DNA of 33,100 nucleotides from Schwartzia sp. (in: firmicutes) (GTDB taxonomy: Bacteria > Bacillota > Negativicutes > Selenomonadales > Selenomonadaceae), in assembly GCA_017444395.1 (NCBI GenBank), contig JAFSWT010000027.1, positions 1 to 33,100 on the forward strand, in the 5' to 3' direction. The notes beneath the pieces are model-generated. The model worked only from the letters and a program-made list of their open reading frames with translations. It made no database searches and had not been told where the DNA came from. The first letter of the stretch is position 1. Each line of letters opens with the position of its first letter. Below, piece after piece: positions 1-8,624 of the stretch. A program made the position numbers and the translations under genes.

Positions 1-8
1 CGCGTGGC

Positions 9-46
9 AAAAAATCAAAACAAAAATATTTTTGTTTTGATTTTTT
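9..46. terminator. 38-bp perfect AT palindrome, possible bidirectional terminator
   Basis: Positions 9-27 and 28-46 are exact reverse complements (19 + 19, no loop). They are almost pure A/T with a TCAAAAC core in each arm, flanked by GGC on the left and cGCC on the right. It lies downstream of the minus-strand phosphoesterase that ends at 143 and presumably of a gene left of the window. The A-run/T-run ends would let it act as a terminator in either direction, or extrude as a cruciform. The role is inferred; the symmetry is directly seen. Confidence 0.55.
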
Positions 47-104
47 CGCCGTGTCTTCTCCGATGGCATCGAAGCTATGCCACATCAGCGTTTGCGGCCT
101 ATCG

Positions 105-140
105 TCAAAACGGGGGCTTCGCCAAAATTGCGCGTTTTGA
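105..140 (-). terminator. weak inverted repeat after the phosphoesterase stop
   Basis: TCAAAACG (105-112) and CGTTTTGA (133-140) form an 8-bp stem with a 20-base loop, immediately downstream (minus strand) of the stop codon at 143-145. No long T-run follows, so it would be a poor terminator alone. The same TCAAAAC word forms the palindrome at 9-46. Confidence 0.3.
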
Positions 141-142
141 TC

Positions 143-1462
143 TCATTTCCGCAAGCGGGCCTCGTCGATCGGGGTGCCGTCGGGAAGATAGCAGCGGAAG
201 ACGAGCTCGTCTTTGGAAGCGTCGAGCGTCAGGTAGTTATCGGTCTCCGGCTGGGGAGCGATGAATTTGTCGAACACGTGGTCGATCCAGAGACCGGGGT
301 AGCGCACGTTGCCGGCGACGCCGGTGAGGATGTAGAGGGGGCCCTGATTAGCGGGTTGGAAGTCGTAGAGACGGCCCCGGTCGCGGTAGGTGTGCAGGTG
401 CGCTGTGAGCACCGCGTCCACGCCGGCTTCGTCAAAGAGGGGCATGAAGGTCCGGCCGATGTCGTCGATGCCGGGCCGCCGCTCGGGACGGCCGTGGATG
501 CCGTAGCGCAGGACGTCGCGGTGCATCAGCACGATTTTCCATTTCTTCGTCGTGGCGGCCAGGTCCCGGGGCAGCCAGGCGAGCTGCTCCGCCAGAAGGC
601 CGGGACGCAGGTCGTCGATCTCGTTCATCTGGGTGTTGACCACGGCGAAATGGACATCGCCGTAATCGAAGGAATAGTAGTAGCGGCCGAAGGCGGCGCT
701 GCCGTTTTCCGGGACGTCAAACAGCGAGAGATAGGCCAGCGGCAGGCGGGTTTTCCAGTCGAGGGTGTAGGTCTCGTGGTTGCCCATGACCGGCGCCAGC
801 GGCAGGCGGTTCAGGACGCCGTCGAGGCCGTTGAACCACTGCTCCCATTGGTTATGGTCCTCGCCGTTGTCCACGAGGTCGCCCATGCTGATGAGGAAAG
901 CGGCCTCCGGGGTGCGTCGGGCGGCGTCCTGCGCGACCTCGCGCCAGGTGACGTAGCCGTCGGAGCACTGGGAGTCGGGGAAGATGAGGCAGGTGAAACG
1001 GCCGCCGTCATCGGTTTTCAGCGGCATCCAGGAACTGCCGCTGTCGCCGGCGAGCAGCCGGTACTCATATTGTTTTCCCGGGAGCAGCGGTTCCAGACGG
1101 GCGCTGTGCAGATAGGCGTCCTGCCGGTCGTCGGTATATCGCTCCGTGGTAGCGGGCACCACCATGAAATCCTCCGTCCCCGCCAGACGGCAGGCGACCT
1201 CAGCGCCGGCCTGGGCATCGTCCGACTGCCACATGACGGTGCGGCCGGTTCGGTTATCGCCGGTGACAATCTGCCGGACGAAGCGGGCCTCCAGCGAGGT
1301 GTCGCCGGTCAGCGTCCGGGCCAGCTTACGGACGGGGCGGGCCGCTTCGTCCAGCCGGCTTTTGGCGGCAGGCGGGGCGGAAAAGCCGCAACCGGCGGCA
1401 AGGGACAGGATGGCGGAGCCGGCGAGTTTCAGGAATCGCCGGCGGGAAAGACTGTTTTTCAT
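143..1462 (-). CDS. Tat-exported calcineurin-like metallophosphoesterase (purple acid phosphatase-like)
   Basis: Predicted metal-dependent phosphoesterase acting outside the cytoplasm. The start at 1462 (MKNSLSRRRFLK) is preferred because GGAG lies about 9 bases upstream; a longer frame to 1516 has no such site. The N-terminus has a twin-arginine motif (SRRRFLK), a hydrophobic stretch and a possible lipobox (LAAGC), so it may be a Tat-exported lipoprotein. A beta-sandwich N-terminal domain (VRQIVTGDNRTGRTVMW) is followed by the phosphoesterase core. Metal-site motifs are DSQ (a DxH variant with Gln), GDLVDNGEDHNQW, GNHE, MHRD and AHLH, where Ala replaces the usual Gly of GHxH. It is a paralogue of the next gene (1576-2835), read in the same direction. 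The substrate is not predictable. Confidence 0.85.
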   Translation of the reverse strand: MKNSLSRRRFLKLAGSAILSLAAGCGFSAPPAAKSRLDEAARPVRKLARTLTGDTSLEARFVRQIVTGDNRTGRTVMWQSDDAQAGAEVACRLAGTEDFMVVPATTERYTDDRQDAYLHSARLEPLLPGKQYEYRLLAGDSGSSWMPLKTDDGGRFTCLIFPDSQCSDGYVTWREVAQDAARRTPEAAFLISMGDLVDNGEDHNQWEQWFNGLDGVLNRLPLAPVMGNHETYTLDWKTRLPLAYLSLFDVPENGSAAFGRYYYSFDYGDVHFAVVNTQMNEIDDLRPGLLAEQLAWLPRDLAATTKKWKIVLMHRDVLRYGIHGRPERRPGIDDIGRTFMPLFDEAGVDAVLTAHLHTYRDRGRLYDFQPANQGPLYILTGVAGNVRYPGLWIDHVFDKFIAPQPETDNYLTLDASKDELVFRCYLPDGTPIDEARLRK

Positions 1463-1575
1463 GGCAATGCTCCGTTCTATCAATGCATCCGCGCCTTTCG
1501 CGCGTCTGCTTACCATACACCCGCTGTAAGTAATAGTATTTCCAACAGCGAGTATGATATTGTTTTCTCTCCCTC

Positions 1576-2835
1576 TTACCGGTACCGGGAGAACTTGTCG
1601 ATGATGTCGCCGCTTTCGCGGCAGGCGGTGAAGTCGAGCTGCTTTTCCGTTGCCGCCAGCGTCATATAGATGGGCGGCTCCGGCTGGGGCCCTCGCACCT
1701 CATCCCAGAGGTGCCGGAGGGTTTTGAACTGCTGGTCGCCGGCGTAGCCGTCGCAGATGTAGAGAGTACCGCTGGGGTCGATGTTCCCGTTTCGCAAAGG
1801 GAATCGCCGGCGATAGGCGTGCACATGGCCGTCCATGACCACGTCGATCTTCAGCTCGTCAAAGAGGGGCATGAGGCTTTTGCCTACCGGGTGCAGGACG
1901 GGGCGGCCTTCGTCGTATTCCAGGATGTCCTTGTGCATCAACACGATTTTCCAGGGGCGGCGGGCGGCGGCCATATCGGCCCGAAGCCAGTCCCGCTGCT
2001 CGTTCAGCAGACCCTTCTGCAGGCGTTCCAGCTCGCCCCACTGGGTGTTGAGGACGGCGAAATGGACCGGGCCGTAATCGAAGGAATAGTAGTAACGAGG
2101 GAACCGGGCACTGCGATTGCCCGGGACGTCGAAGTAGTTCAGATAGGCGTAGGGAATCCGGGGCTGCCAGTCGCGGCCGTACACCTCGTGGTTCCCCATG
2201 ACCGGCGCCAGGGCCGCGTTGGCGCCGATGGGATCCAGAGCGTCAAACCAACTGTACCACTGATGATGATCCTCGCCGTTGTCCACCAGGTCGCCGAGCA
2301 GGAGCCAGAGCTCGGCGTCGGGATTTTTCTGCGCCGCGCTCCGGGCCATCCGCCGCCAGGTGTCGTAGTTTCCGGCGCACTGGCTGTCGGAGGCGATGAT
2401 TGCCTTGAAGGAGGTGCCGTTGTCGCTTTGCATCAGGAACCAGCCGGTGGAGAAGCCGCCGCTCTCCACGCGGTATTCGTAGAACTCGCCGGGCTTCATG
2501 CCGGCGAAGCGGACGGTGTAGAGAAAGATGGGGTGGTCGTCATCGGAGAAGGCCGTGACGACGGGAATCAAAGACCGCTCCGACCGCTTCCCGGCCTGAC
2601 GCCAGATGAGGCGGGCACCGGGATCGGAAACGTCGGCGTGCCAGAGGATGACGCGCTCGGTCTTGTTGTCCGCGGTGACGATCTGGCGGACGAAGCGCAT
2701 CGTAGGCCGGACCGGGGCGGCAAAGAGACGCCGCAAAGGCGCCAGCGCGGCGCCTGCCGCCAACAGGAGGGAGCGGGCGCTGATGGTGAGGAAACGCCGC
2801 CGGGAAACCGGGTCGGCGCACAAGGCGGAAAGCAT
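1576..2835 (-). CDS. Tat-exported calcineurin-like metallophosphoesterase, paralogue
   Basis: A 419-residue phosphoesterase, similar throughout to the product of 143-1462. It starts at 2835 behind AAAGGAGT, about 7 bases upstream. The Tat signal is SRRRFLTI followed by a hydrophobic run ending near LFAAP; no clear lipobox is seen, so it is probably released or membrane-anchored rather than a lipoprotein. The N-terminal beta domain (VRQIVTADNKTERVILW) precedes the metallophosphatase core with DSQ, GDLVDNGEDHHQW, GNHE, MHKD and GHVH. The last motif is canonical here, unlike in the neighbour. Tandem duplication is the simple explanation for the pair. It is divergent from purB across a 265-base gap holding both promoters. 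Substrate unknown. Confidence 0.86.
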   Translation of the reverse strand: MLSALCADPVSRRRFLTISARSLLLAAGAALAPLRRLFAAPVRPTMRFVRQIVTADNKTERVILWHADVSDPGARLIWRQAGKRSERSLIPVVTAFSDDDHPIFLYTVRFAGMKPGEFYEYRVESGGFSTGWFLMQSDNGTSFKAIIASDSQCAGNYDTWRRMARSAAQKNPDAELWLLLGDLVDNGEDHHQWYSWFDALDPIGANAALAPVMGNHEVYGRDWQPRIPYAYLNYFDVPGNRSARFPRYYYSFDYGPVHFAVLNTQWGELERLQKGLLNEQRDWLRADMAAARRPWKIVLMHKDILEYDEGRPVLHPVGKSLMPLFDELKIDVVMDGHVHAYRRRFPLRNGNIDPSGTLYICDGYAGDQQFKTLRHLWDEVRGPQPEPPIYMTLAATEKQLDFTACRESGDIIDKFSRYR

Positions 2836-2923
2836 GGCAGGACTCCTTTCCCCAGGCAGAGGATGCGTGAACCGGGGTAAATCATGTATACATGCGCCGC
2901 GTGATGAGCGGACGCTACCGCTT

Positions 2924-2951
2924 ACTATGAGGGATTTCGTTGTAAATTCAA
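2924..2951 (-). promoter_or_regulatory. candidate promoter for the phosphoesterase pair
   Basis: On the minus strand TTGAAT (2951-2946) and CATAGT (2929-2924) are separated by 16 bases, about 90 bases upstream of the start at 2835. Each hexamer matches the sigma-A consensus at four of six bases. Weak but suitably placed. Confidence 0.3.
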
Positions 2952-2996
2952 TGAAAAAGTCTGGAAGGGAAGGACGGTTGCCGTGCCGCCTTCACG

Positions 2997-3025
2997 TTGA
3001 CCAACGCGGGGGAAAATGCTATGAT
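2997..3025 (+). promoter_or_regulatory. sigma-A type promoter of purB
   Basis: TTGACC (2997-3002), a 17-base spacer and TATGAT (3020-3025) make a near-consensus promoter about 75 bases before the purB start. The leader contains a GC stem (CGGCCGG near 3046 against CCGGCCG near 3075) directly before the AGGAGGAGG ribosome site. No PurR box or purine riboswitch was recognised. Confidence 0.72.
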
Positions 3026-3100
3026 AATGTGCGGACAGAGACGCCGGCCGGTGTTTTTACGCTTGTCCCTTTGCCGGCCGCAGGAGGAGGAAAATCATCC

Positions 3101-4393
3101 ATGATCGAACGCTATACGAACCCCGAGATGGGAAAACTCTGGTCGCTGCAGCATGAATTCGAGGAGATCCTCGAAGTCGAGATTTGCGCCTGCGAAGCGA
3201 TGGCGGAGCTCGGCGAGATCCCGAAGGAGGCGGCGGCGAACATCCGCCAAAAAGCGTCCTTTGATCTGGCGCGGGTTCACGAGATCGAGAAAGTGACGAA
3301 TCACGACATCATCGCTTTCCTGACGAACGTGGCCGAGTATGTGGGCGAGGACTCGAAGTACGTCCACAAGGGCCTGACCTCCAGCGATGTGAAGGACACC
3401 GCCCTGGGCGTGATGATGAAGAAATCCGCCGACATCATCCTGGATGACCTGCGGCAGTTCCGCGACGTGCTGAAGCGGCGGGCGGTGGAGTTCAAGCATA
3501 CGCCCTGCATCGGCCGCACCCACGGCATCCACGCCGAACCCATGACCTTCGGCCTGAAACTGTTGCTCTGGATGGACGAGGTGGAGCGCGACATCGAACG
3601 GGTGGAGCACGCGAAGAAGACCGTGGCCGTGGGAAAGCTCTCCGGCGCCGTCGGCACCTACTCCAACATCGACCCGCGCATTGAGAAGATGGTCTGCGAC
3701 AAACTCGGCCTCACGCCGGCGCGGCTGGCCACCCAGGTCATCCAGCGTGACCGCCACGCCGAATACATGACGACGCTGGCCATCGTCGCCAGTTCTTTCG
3801 AGAAGTTCGCCACCGAGGTGCGGAACCTCCAGCGCACCGACATCCGCGAAGCGGAGGAATATTTCAGCCCCGGGCAGAAGGGATCCTCGGCCATGCCCCA
3901 CAAGCGCAACCCCATCACCTGCGAGCGGGTGGCCGGCATGGCGCGGCTGGTGCGTGGCAACGCCATCGCCGCCATGGAGGACATCACCCTCTGGCACGAG
4001 CGGGATATCTCCCATTCCTCGGTGGAGCGCGTCATCCTGCCCGACAGCACCATCAACGTCGATTACTGCGTGAAGAAGTTCACGAAGATCATCGACAAGC
4101 TGCTGGTCTATCCCGACGCCATGCTGCAGAACATGGGCAAGACCGGCGGCCTGATATACAGCCAGCGGATCCTGCTGGCCATCGTGAACAAGGGCGTGCT
4201 GCGCGAGGACGCCTACCAGTGGGTGCAGCGCAACGCCATGAAGCGCTGGCTGGAGGGCGAGGACTTCCGGACGAACGTGGAGAAAGACCCCGATATCACG
4301 AAGTACCTGACAAAGGCGGAAATCGAGGAATGCTTCGATTACCAGTGGTTCCTGCGGAACGTCGATATGATCTTCGCCCGGTACGGGCTCTGA
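3101..4393 (+). CDS. purB: adenylosuccinate lyase
   Basis: Cleaves adenylosuccinate to AMP plus fumarate, and SAICAR to AICAR, in cytosolic purine synthesis. The start ATG at 3101 follows AGGAGGAGG (3082-3090); the frame stays open upstream but without a start site. The 430-residue length is normal for the bacterial Bacillus-type enzyme. The catalytic region GRTHGIHAEP contains His141, TSSDVKDTA lies upstream, and the fumarase/aspartase superfamily signature GSSAMPHKRNP occupies about residues 261-271, with Ser262/Ser263 on the mobile catalytic loop. It is first gene of a unit with the 69-residue ORF and purA, so both AMP-specific steps are co-transcribed. Confidence 0.97.
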   Translation: MIERYTNPEMGKLWSLQHEFEEILEVEICACEAMAELGEIPKEAAANIRQKASFDLARVHEIEKVTNHDIIAFLTNVAEYVGEDSKYVHKGLTSSDVKDTALGVMMKKSADIILDDLRQFRDVLKRRAVEFKHTPCIGRTHGIHAEPMTFGLKLLLWMDEVERDIERVEHAKKTVAVGKLSGAVGTYSNIDPRIEKMVCDKLGLTPARLATQVIQRDRHAEYMTTLAIVASSFEKFATEVRNLQRTDIREAEEYFSPGQKGSSAMPHKRNPITCERVAGMARLVRGNAIAAMEDITLWHERDISHSSVERVILPDSTINVDYCVKKFTKIIDKLLVYPDAMLQNMGKTGGLIYSQRILLAIVNKGVLREDAYQWVQRNAMKRWLEGEDFRTNVEKDPDITKYLTKAEIEECFDYQWFLRNVDMIFARYGL

Positions 4394-4408
4394 CGGAAAA
4401 CGGTTGAA

Positions 4409-4618
4409 ATGGCAGTGAAAAAGCACGACACTTCACCGGCAGGGGAAGAAAAAGGCATTGACCTTTCCGGGCTGCCGAAATCTGTCAACGCCGACAAGAT
4501 GACAGATGAAGAATTGATTATGACGCTTCGGGAAGGAATCGAAAAAGTTTTGGCCGGGGAAAGAGGCATTCCCGTTGAGGATTTTGACCGGGAATTCAGG
4601 GCCAGGCACAAGCTGTGA
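4409..4618 (+). CDS. small hypothetical protein, antitoxin-like tail
   Basis: A 69-residue acidic protein between purB (15-base gap) and purA (39-base gap). Its C-terminal half, from MTDEELIMTLREGIEKVL to a charged end (VEDFDREFRARHKL), resembles the helical tails of RelB/DinJ-type antitoxins, but no partner toxin is beside it. The ribosome site is weak (GGAAAACGG). The codons look less GC-biased than in purB and purA, which hints at later insertion into the operon. The function is not established. The antitoxin similarity is by eye only; a non-coding alternative is unlikely given the intact frame and fit between genes. Confidence 0.55.
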   Translation: MAVKKHDTSPAGEEKGIDLSGLPKSVNADKMTDEELIMTLREGIEKVLAGERGIPVEDFDREFRARHKL

Positions 4619-4657
4619 AAGCGTTCATTCCCAAACTTAATATGAGGAGTTGTTAGT

Positions 4658-5944
4658 ATGTCAGCAGTAGTAGTCATGGGCAGCCAGTGGGGCGACGAGG
4701 GCAAGGGAAAGATCGTCGATTATCTGGCGCAGCAGGCGGACACCGTCGTCCGTTATCAGGGCGGCAGCAACGCCGGCCATACCGTCTCGGTGAACGGTGA
4801 GGAGTATAAATTGCGGCTTTTGCCCTCGGGCATCCTGTACAAGGGCAAGCACTGCGTCGTCGGCAACGGCGTCGTCGTGGACCCGAAGGTCATGCTTGAG
4901 GAAATGGACGCCATGGAGCAGCGCGGCATCGACGTCAGCGGCATCCGCCTCTCCAACCGGGCCCATGTGGTGCTGCCCTATCACGCCCTCATGGACGGGC
5001 TCAGCGAAGAGCTCCGGGGCAACGACAAGATCGGCACGACGAAGCGCGGCATCGGCCCCTGCTATCAGGACAAGGCCAAGCGCGTCGGCATCCGGGTCTG
5101 CGACCTCATGGACAAGGACGAGTTCGCGAAACGGCTGAAGGAAAATCTCGACGTCAAGAACATCGAGCTCCAGCGCCTTTACAACCACGAGCCGCTGGAC
5201 TACGATACCATGCTCAGGGACTACCTCGGCTACGCCGACCGGTTGCGCCCCTATGTCTGCGATACCATCGCCCTGCTCAACGACGAGCTGGCCGCCGGCA
5301 AGCGCATCCTCTTTGAGGGGGCCCAGGCCACGATGATCGACGTGGACTACGGCACCTATCCCTATGTCACCTCTTCGCACCCGGTCTCCGGCGGCATCGG
5401 CGTCGGCGCCGGCGTTGCCCCAAACCGCCTCGACAATGTGGTGGGCGTCGTGAAGGCCTACTGCACCCGCGTCGGCGGCGGTCCCTTCCCGACGGAACAG
5501 CTTAACGAGGTGGGGGAGAAGCTGCGGGAGGCGGGCCACGAGTTCGGCACCGTCACCGGCCGCCCGCGCCGCACCGGCTGGCTTGACGCCGTGGTCGTGC
5601 GCTACGCCGGCCTGCTCTCCGGCATCAACTACATGGCGGTCACCCGCCTTGACATCCTCGACGGTTTCGACGAGATCAAGATGTGCACCGGCTACCGCTA
5701 CAAGGGCGAGCTCCTGAACGAGATGCCCGCCAGTCTCAAGGTACTGGCCGAAGTCGAGCCCGTCTATGAGACATTCAAGGGCTGGAAGACCAGCATCAGC
5801 GGCATCCGCGAATATCGGGACCTGCCCATCGAGGCGCGGGCCTACCTCGAGCGTCTGTCGCAGTTCACCGGCATCAAGCTCGGCATCGTCTCCGTCGGCG
5901 CCAACCGCGACCAGACCATCGTCCTCGAAAAATATCTCTTCTGA
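4658..5944 (+). CDS. purA: adenylosuccinate synthetase
   Basis: GTP-dependent ligation of IMP and aspartate to adenylosuccinate, the step before PurB. The start ATG 4658 has GAGGAG at 4644-4649. At 428 residues it is the usual length. The N-terminal P-loop-like motif GSQWGDEGKGK contains catalytic Asp13, and GGSNAGHTV contains His41. IGTTKRGIGPCYQDKAKR is the IMP-binding segment, and TVTGRPRRTGWLD and the C-terminal GTP base contact (SVGANRDQT) are present. The gene closes the purB-purA unit and is followed within 20 bases by a strong terminator. Confidence 0.98.
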   Translation: MSAVVVMGSQWGDEGKGKIVDYLAQQADTVVRYQGGSNAGHTVSVNGEEYKLRLLPSGILYKGKHCVVGNGVVVDPKVMLEEMDAMEQRGIDVSGIRLSNRAHVVLPYHALMDGLSEELRGNDKIGTTKRGIGPCYQDKAKRVGIRVCDLMDKDEFAKRLKENLDVKNIELQRLYNHEPLDYDTMLRDYLGYADRLRPYVCDTIALLNDELAAGKRILFEGAQATMIDVDYGTYPYVTSSHPVSGGIGVGAGVAPNRLDNVVGVVKAYCTRVGGGPFPTEQLNEVGEKLREAGHEFGTVTGRPRRTGWLDAVVVRYAGLLSGINYMAVTRLDILDGFDEIKMCTGYRYKGELLNEMPASLKVLAEVEPVYETFKGWKTSISGIREYRDLPIEARAYLERLSQFTGIKLGIVSVGANRDQTIVLEKYLF

Positions 5945-5960
5945 TTCTGCTCCGATTACC

Positions 5961-5995
5961 AAAACCGCCCGGCCGTTAAAAGGCCGGGCGGTTTT
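5961..5995 (+). terminator. Rho-independent terminator after purA
   Basis: AAAACCGCCCGGCC (5961-5974) pairs perfectly with GGCCGGGCGGTTTT (5982-5995) around a 7-base loop, and the T-run is part of the right arm. It separates the purine unit from the glycogen operon. The following leader up to 6188 holds no promoter I would assert. Confidence 0.92.
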
Positions 5996-6188
5996 TGCGC
6001 GCCGCGAAAAAAAGTTCCGCCCCGGGGGCGTTTCCGGCAGGAAAAAAGCGGGATTTGTAGAATAAGATATTAAGCAATAGTCTGTGTCAACGAAAAAAAC
6101 GCCACCGGTTTATGGATAACAGGCCATTTAACAATCGTTAGTCAATTCTTTCAAAATACATGAATCCATCAAAGAGGAGGGGAACATA

Positions 6189-7343
6189 ATGAAAATCGAC
6201 TGCTTGGCAATGATATTGGCCGGCGGGCAGGGAAGCCGTCTGGGAGCACTGACAAATAACGTCGCCAAGCCGGCAGTCCCGTTTGGGGGAAAGTACCGGA
6301 TCATTGATTTTCCATTGAGCAACTGCGTCCATTCGGGGATTGAACGGGTCGGCGTGCTCACGCAGTACCGTCCCTTCGCGCTGCACAACTACGTAAGCGA
6401 CGGCGCGGCCTGGGACCTCGACGCCCATTACGGCGGCGTCTATATCCTGCCGCCCTATGCCCGGGCGAAAGGCGCCGACTGGTACCGGGGAACGGCGGAC
6501 GCGATTTACCAGAACCTCAATTTCATCGAGCTCTCCAATCCGGACTACGTGCTGATTCTGTCGGGCGACCACATCTACACGATGGATTACTCGAAGATGC
6601 TGGATACCCATAAGCGCAACAAGGCCGAGGCCACCATCGGCGTCATCGAGGTGCCCTGGGAAGAGGCGTCGCGCTTCGGCATCATGGAGACGGACGAAGG
6701 GGGCCGCATCACGAAGTTCGTGGAGAAGCCGCCCGAACCGAAGAGCAATCTGGCCTCCATGGGCATCTACATCTTCTCGGCGCCCTTCCTGCGCCGCTAT
6801 CTCGAGGCGGATGCGAAGAATCCGCACTCGTCCCACGACTTCGGCAACGACCTGATTCCGAAGATGCTTGCCGACCGGGCCCGGCTCTTCTCGTATCCCT
6901 TCGTGGGCTACTGGAAGGACGTGGGAACCATCGAGTCGCTGTGGCAGGCAAACATGGACTTCCTGGCGAAGCGGCCGCCCATCGACATCGACGGCCACTG
7001 GAACATCCTGTCCTCGAACCCGCCGGTGCCGCCACAGTACATCGGCCCCGAAGCGCGGGTGGAGCAGTCGCTGCTCAACGAAGGAGCCATGATCTTCGGC
7101 AATGTGGAGCGTTCGGTGATTTCCCTCGGCGTGCGCATCGCCAAGGGGGCCCGGGTAACGAACTCGGTCATCATGCCCTACGCGACGATCGGCGAGGGCG
7201 CGGTGGTCGACCACGCCATCCTGGCACCCCACGCGGAGGTCGCGCCGGGCGCCCGGGTACAGGGCCAGGCCAATTCCATCGCCGTGATTGCCGAAGGCGA
7301 GACGGTGCTGCCGGAAAGCGCGACGGCGCAGCAGGCCGGTTGA
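6189..7343 (+). CDS. glgC: glucose-1-phosphate adenylyltransferase, catalytic subunit
   Basis: Makes ADP-glucose from ATP and glucose-1-phosphate, the committed step of bacterial glycogen synthesis. The start at 6189 has AGGAGG (6175-6180). The nucleotidyltransferase domain opens with the intact signature AGGQGSRL, followed by [26 protein letters not shown] and FVEKP. The C-terminal third has hexapeptide repeats typical of left-handed beta-helix oligomerisation ([20 protein letters not shown]). At 384 residues it is close to the Firmicute form. It is the first gene of a same-strand operon; glgD follows after 19 bases and is its probable partner subunit. Confidence 0.96.
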   Translation: MKIDCLAMILAGGQGSRLGALTNNVAKPAVPFGGKYRIIDFPLSNCVHSGIERVGVLTQYRPFALHNYVSDGAAWDLDAHYGGVYILPPYARAKGADWYRGTADAIYQNLNFIELSNPDYVLILSGDHIYTMDYSKMLDTHKRNKAEATIGVIEVPWEEASRFGIMETDEGGRITKFVEKPPEPKSNLASMGIYIFSAPFLRRYLEADAKNPHSSHDFGNDLIPKMLADRARLFSYPFVGYWKDVGTIESLWQANMDFLAKRPPIDIDGHWNILSSNPPVPPQYIGPEARVEQSLLNEGAMIFGNVERSVISLGVRIAKGARVTNSVIMPYATIGEGAVVDHAILAPHAEVAPGARVQGQANSIAVIAEGETVLPESATAQQAG

Positions 7344-7362
7344 GCGGATGGGAGTGTGAACT

Positions 7363-8472
7363 GTGAAGAATGTGATGGGATTATTGGACCTGCAGCGCGA
7401 CGAAATGATGCTGCAGGATCTGACGAAGGGCCGGACCATCGCGTCCCTGCCTTTTGCCGGACGGTACCGCATCGTTGATTTCCCGCTTTCCAGCATGGTG
7501 AATTCCGGCATCCGCCACGTGGGCGTCCTGCTGGCGGAGAAGTCCCGGTCAGTGCTCGATCATCTTCGCTCCGGCAAGGACTGGGGCCTGGCCCGCCATT
7601 ACAAGGGCCTTATCTATCTGCCGCCGGTGCGCCCCGAGCACGACGAGCGCGGCGGCGACCTGCGGAACCTCTATCAGAATCTTGATTTCGTCATCAACAA
7701 CAACGAGGAATATGTGTTGCTGGCCCGGGCGGCTTCCATCTACAACATGGATTTCCGGCCGGTGCTGCGCTTCCACCAGAACACCGGGGCCGATGTCACG
7801 ATGGTGATGGGCCGGGCCCGCCACGACGATGTCTGCAACGGCATCGTGGCGGAGGTGGCCGCCAACGGCCTGATCATGGACATGGCGACAAAGCCGAACA
7901 TCAGGAAGGGCGAGATGCGCTCTCTGGGCGTATTCCTGATGAAGAAGGACGTCTTCGTCGATCTGATACGCCGCTCCTTTGAACATGGCGGCCTCGATTT
8001 CCGCCGCGACGTCGTCGCCCGGCTCATGGACAACCAGACGGTCTATGCCTACGAGCATACGGGCTTCGCCGGCCGCATCTGCACCATGCTGGCCTATTAC
8101 GAGATGAATCTGGCGATGATCCAGCCGGCGGTCTGGGAAGAGATGTTCCTGCGTGAAGGGGCGCCGGTCTATACGAAAGTGAAGGATATGCCGCCGGTCC
8201 GCTACAAGGAGGGGGCCCGGGTCAACGACTCGCTGGTGGCCAACGGCTGCGAGATTTACGGTGAGGTGCAAAACAGTGTTCTCTTCCGCGGCGTCAAGGT
8301 GGCGCCGGGGGCGGTGATCCGGAACTGCGTCATCATGCAGGGCGGTGTGATCCAGGAGGGCGCCCGTCTCGACTGCGTGGTCTGCGACAAGAGCGTCAAA
8401 GTCACGACCGGCAAGGAACTCCGCGGCGCGCCGACATACCCGCTGTACATCGGCAAGCAGGCAGTCATTTAG
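7363..8472 (+). CDS. glgD: glucose-1-phosphate adenylyltransferase, GlgD regulatory subunit
   Basis: A paralogue of GlgC that, in Bacillus-type systems, forms a hetero-oligomer with GlgC and raises its activity. It starts at GTG 7363 behind GGAG about 9 bases upstream. The 369-residue protein keeps LPFAGRYRIVDFPLSSMVNSGI, but the glycine-rich nucleotide loop AGGQGSRL is replaced by LLDLQRDEMML. It is therefore probably catalytically poor. The C-terminal hexapeptide repeats (NSVLFRGVKVAPGAVIRNCVIM) are retained. The adjacent glgC supports the heteromer assignment. Confidence 0.94.
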   Translation: MKNVMGLLDLQRDEMMLQDLTKGRTIASLPFAGRYRIVDFPLSSMVNSGIRHVGVLLAEKSRSVLDHLRSGKDWGLARHYKGLIYLPPVRPEHDERGGDLRNLYQNLDFVINNNEEYVLLARAASIYNMDFRPVLRFHQNTGADVTMVMGRARHDDVCNGIVAEVAANGLIMDMATKPNIRKGEMRSLGVFLMKKDVFVDLIRRSFEHGGLDFRRDVVARLMDNQTVYAYEHTGFAGRICTMLAYYEMNLAMIQPAVWEEMFLREGAPVYTKVKDMPPVRYKEGARVNDSLVANGCEIYGEVQNSVLFRGVKVAPGAVIRNCVIMQGGVIQEGARLDCVVCDKSVKVTTGKELRGAPTYPLYIGKQAVI

Positions 8473-8481
8473 AATCAATAG

Positions 8482-8573
8482 AAGCGCCGCGCGCCATCTT
8501 CGCCGGGCGTGTTGGTCAGGAACCGCCGGTCAGGCGGCAGCGCCCAACAGACCGCGGGATGACGGCGGCGCTT
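8482..8573 (+). promoter_or_regulatory. nested hairpins in the glgD-glgP gap
   Basis: The 152-base gap before glgP holds three nested inverted repeats. The outer is AAGCGCCGC (8482-8490) with GCGGCGCTT (8565-8573). The middle is TGTTGG (8510-8515) with CCAACA (8544-8549). The inner is CCGCC (8523-8527) with GGCGG (8533-8537). No T-run follows, so this is not a simple terminator. It could be an RNA processing or stability element, or an attenuator setting the phosphorylase to synthase ratio. Confidence 0.4.
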
Positions 8574-8624
8574 ATGTATGGGGACGGCCGGGAGCCGCCC
8601 CGTTTCCCTGGGGAGGTAGAGCAA

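Noticed and set aside
77-2880. Plus-strand open frames across the phosphoesterase genes
   Set aside because: The minus strand holds Tat signals, ribosome sites and metallophosphoesterase motifs. The plus-strand frames have none.
3003-3100. Purine riboswitch or PurR box before purB
   Set aside because: No conserved aptamer core or PurR-type operator was seen in the leader, only one GC-rich stem before the ribosome site.
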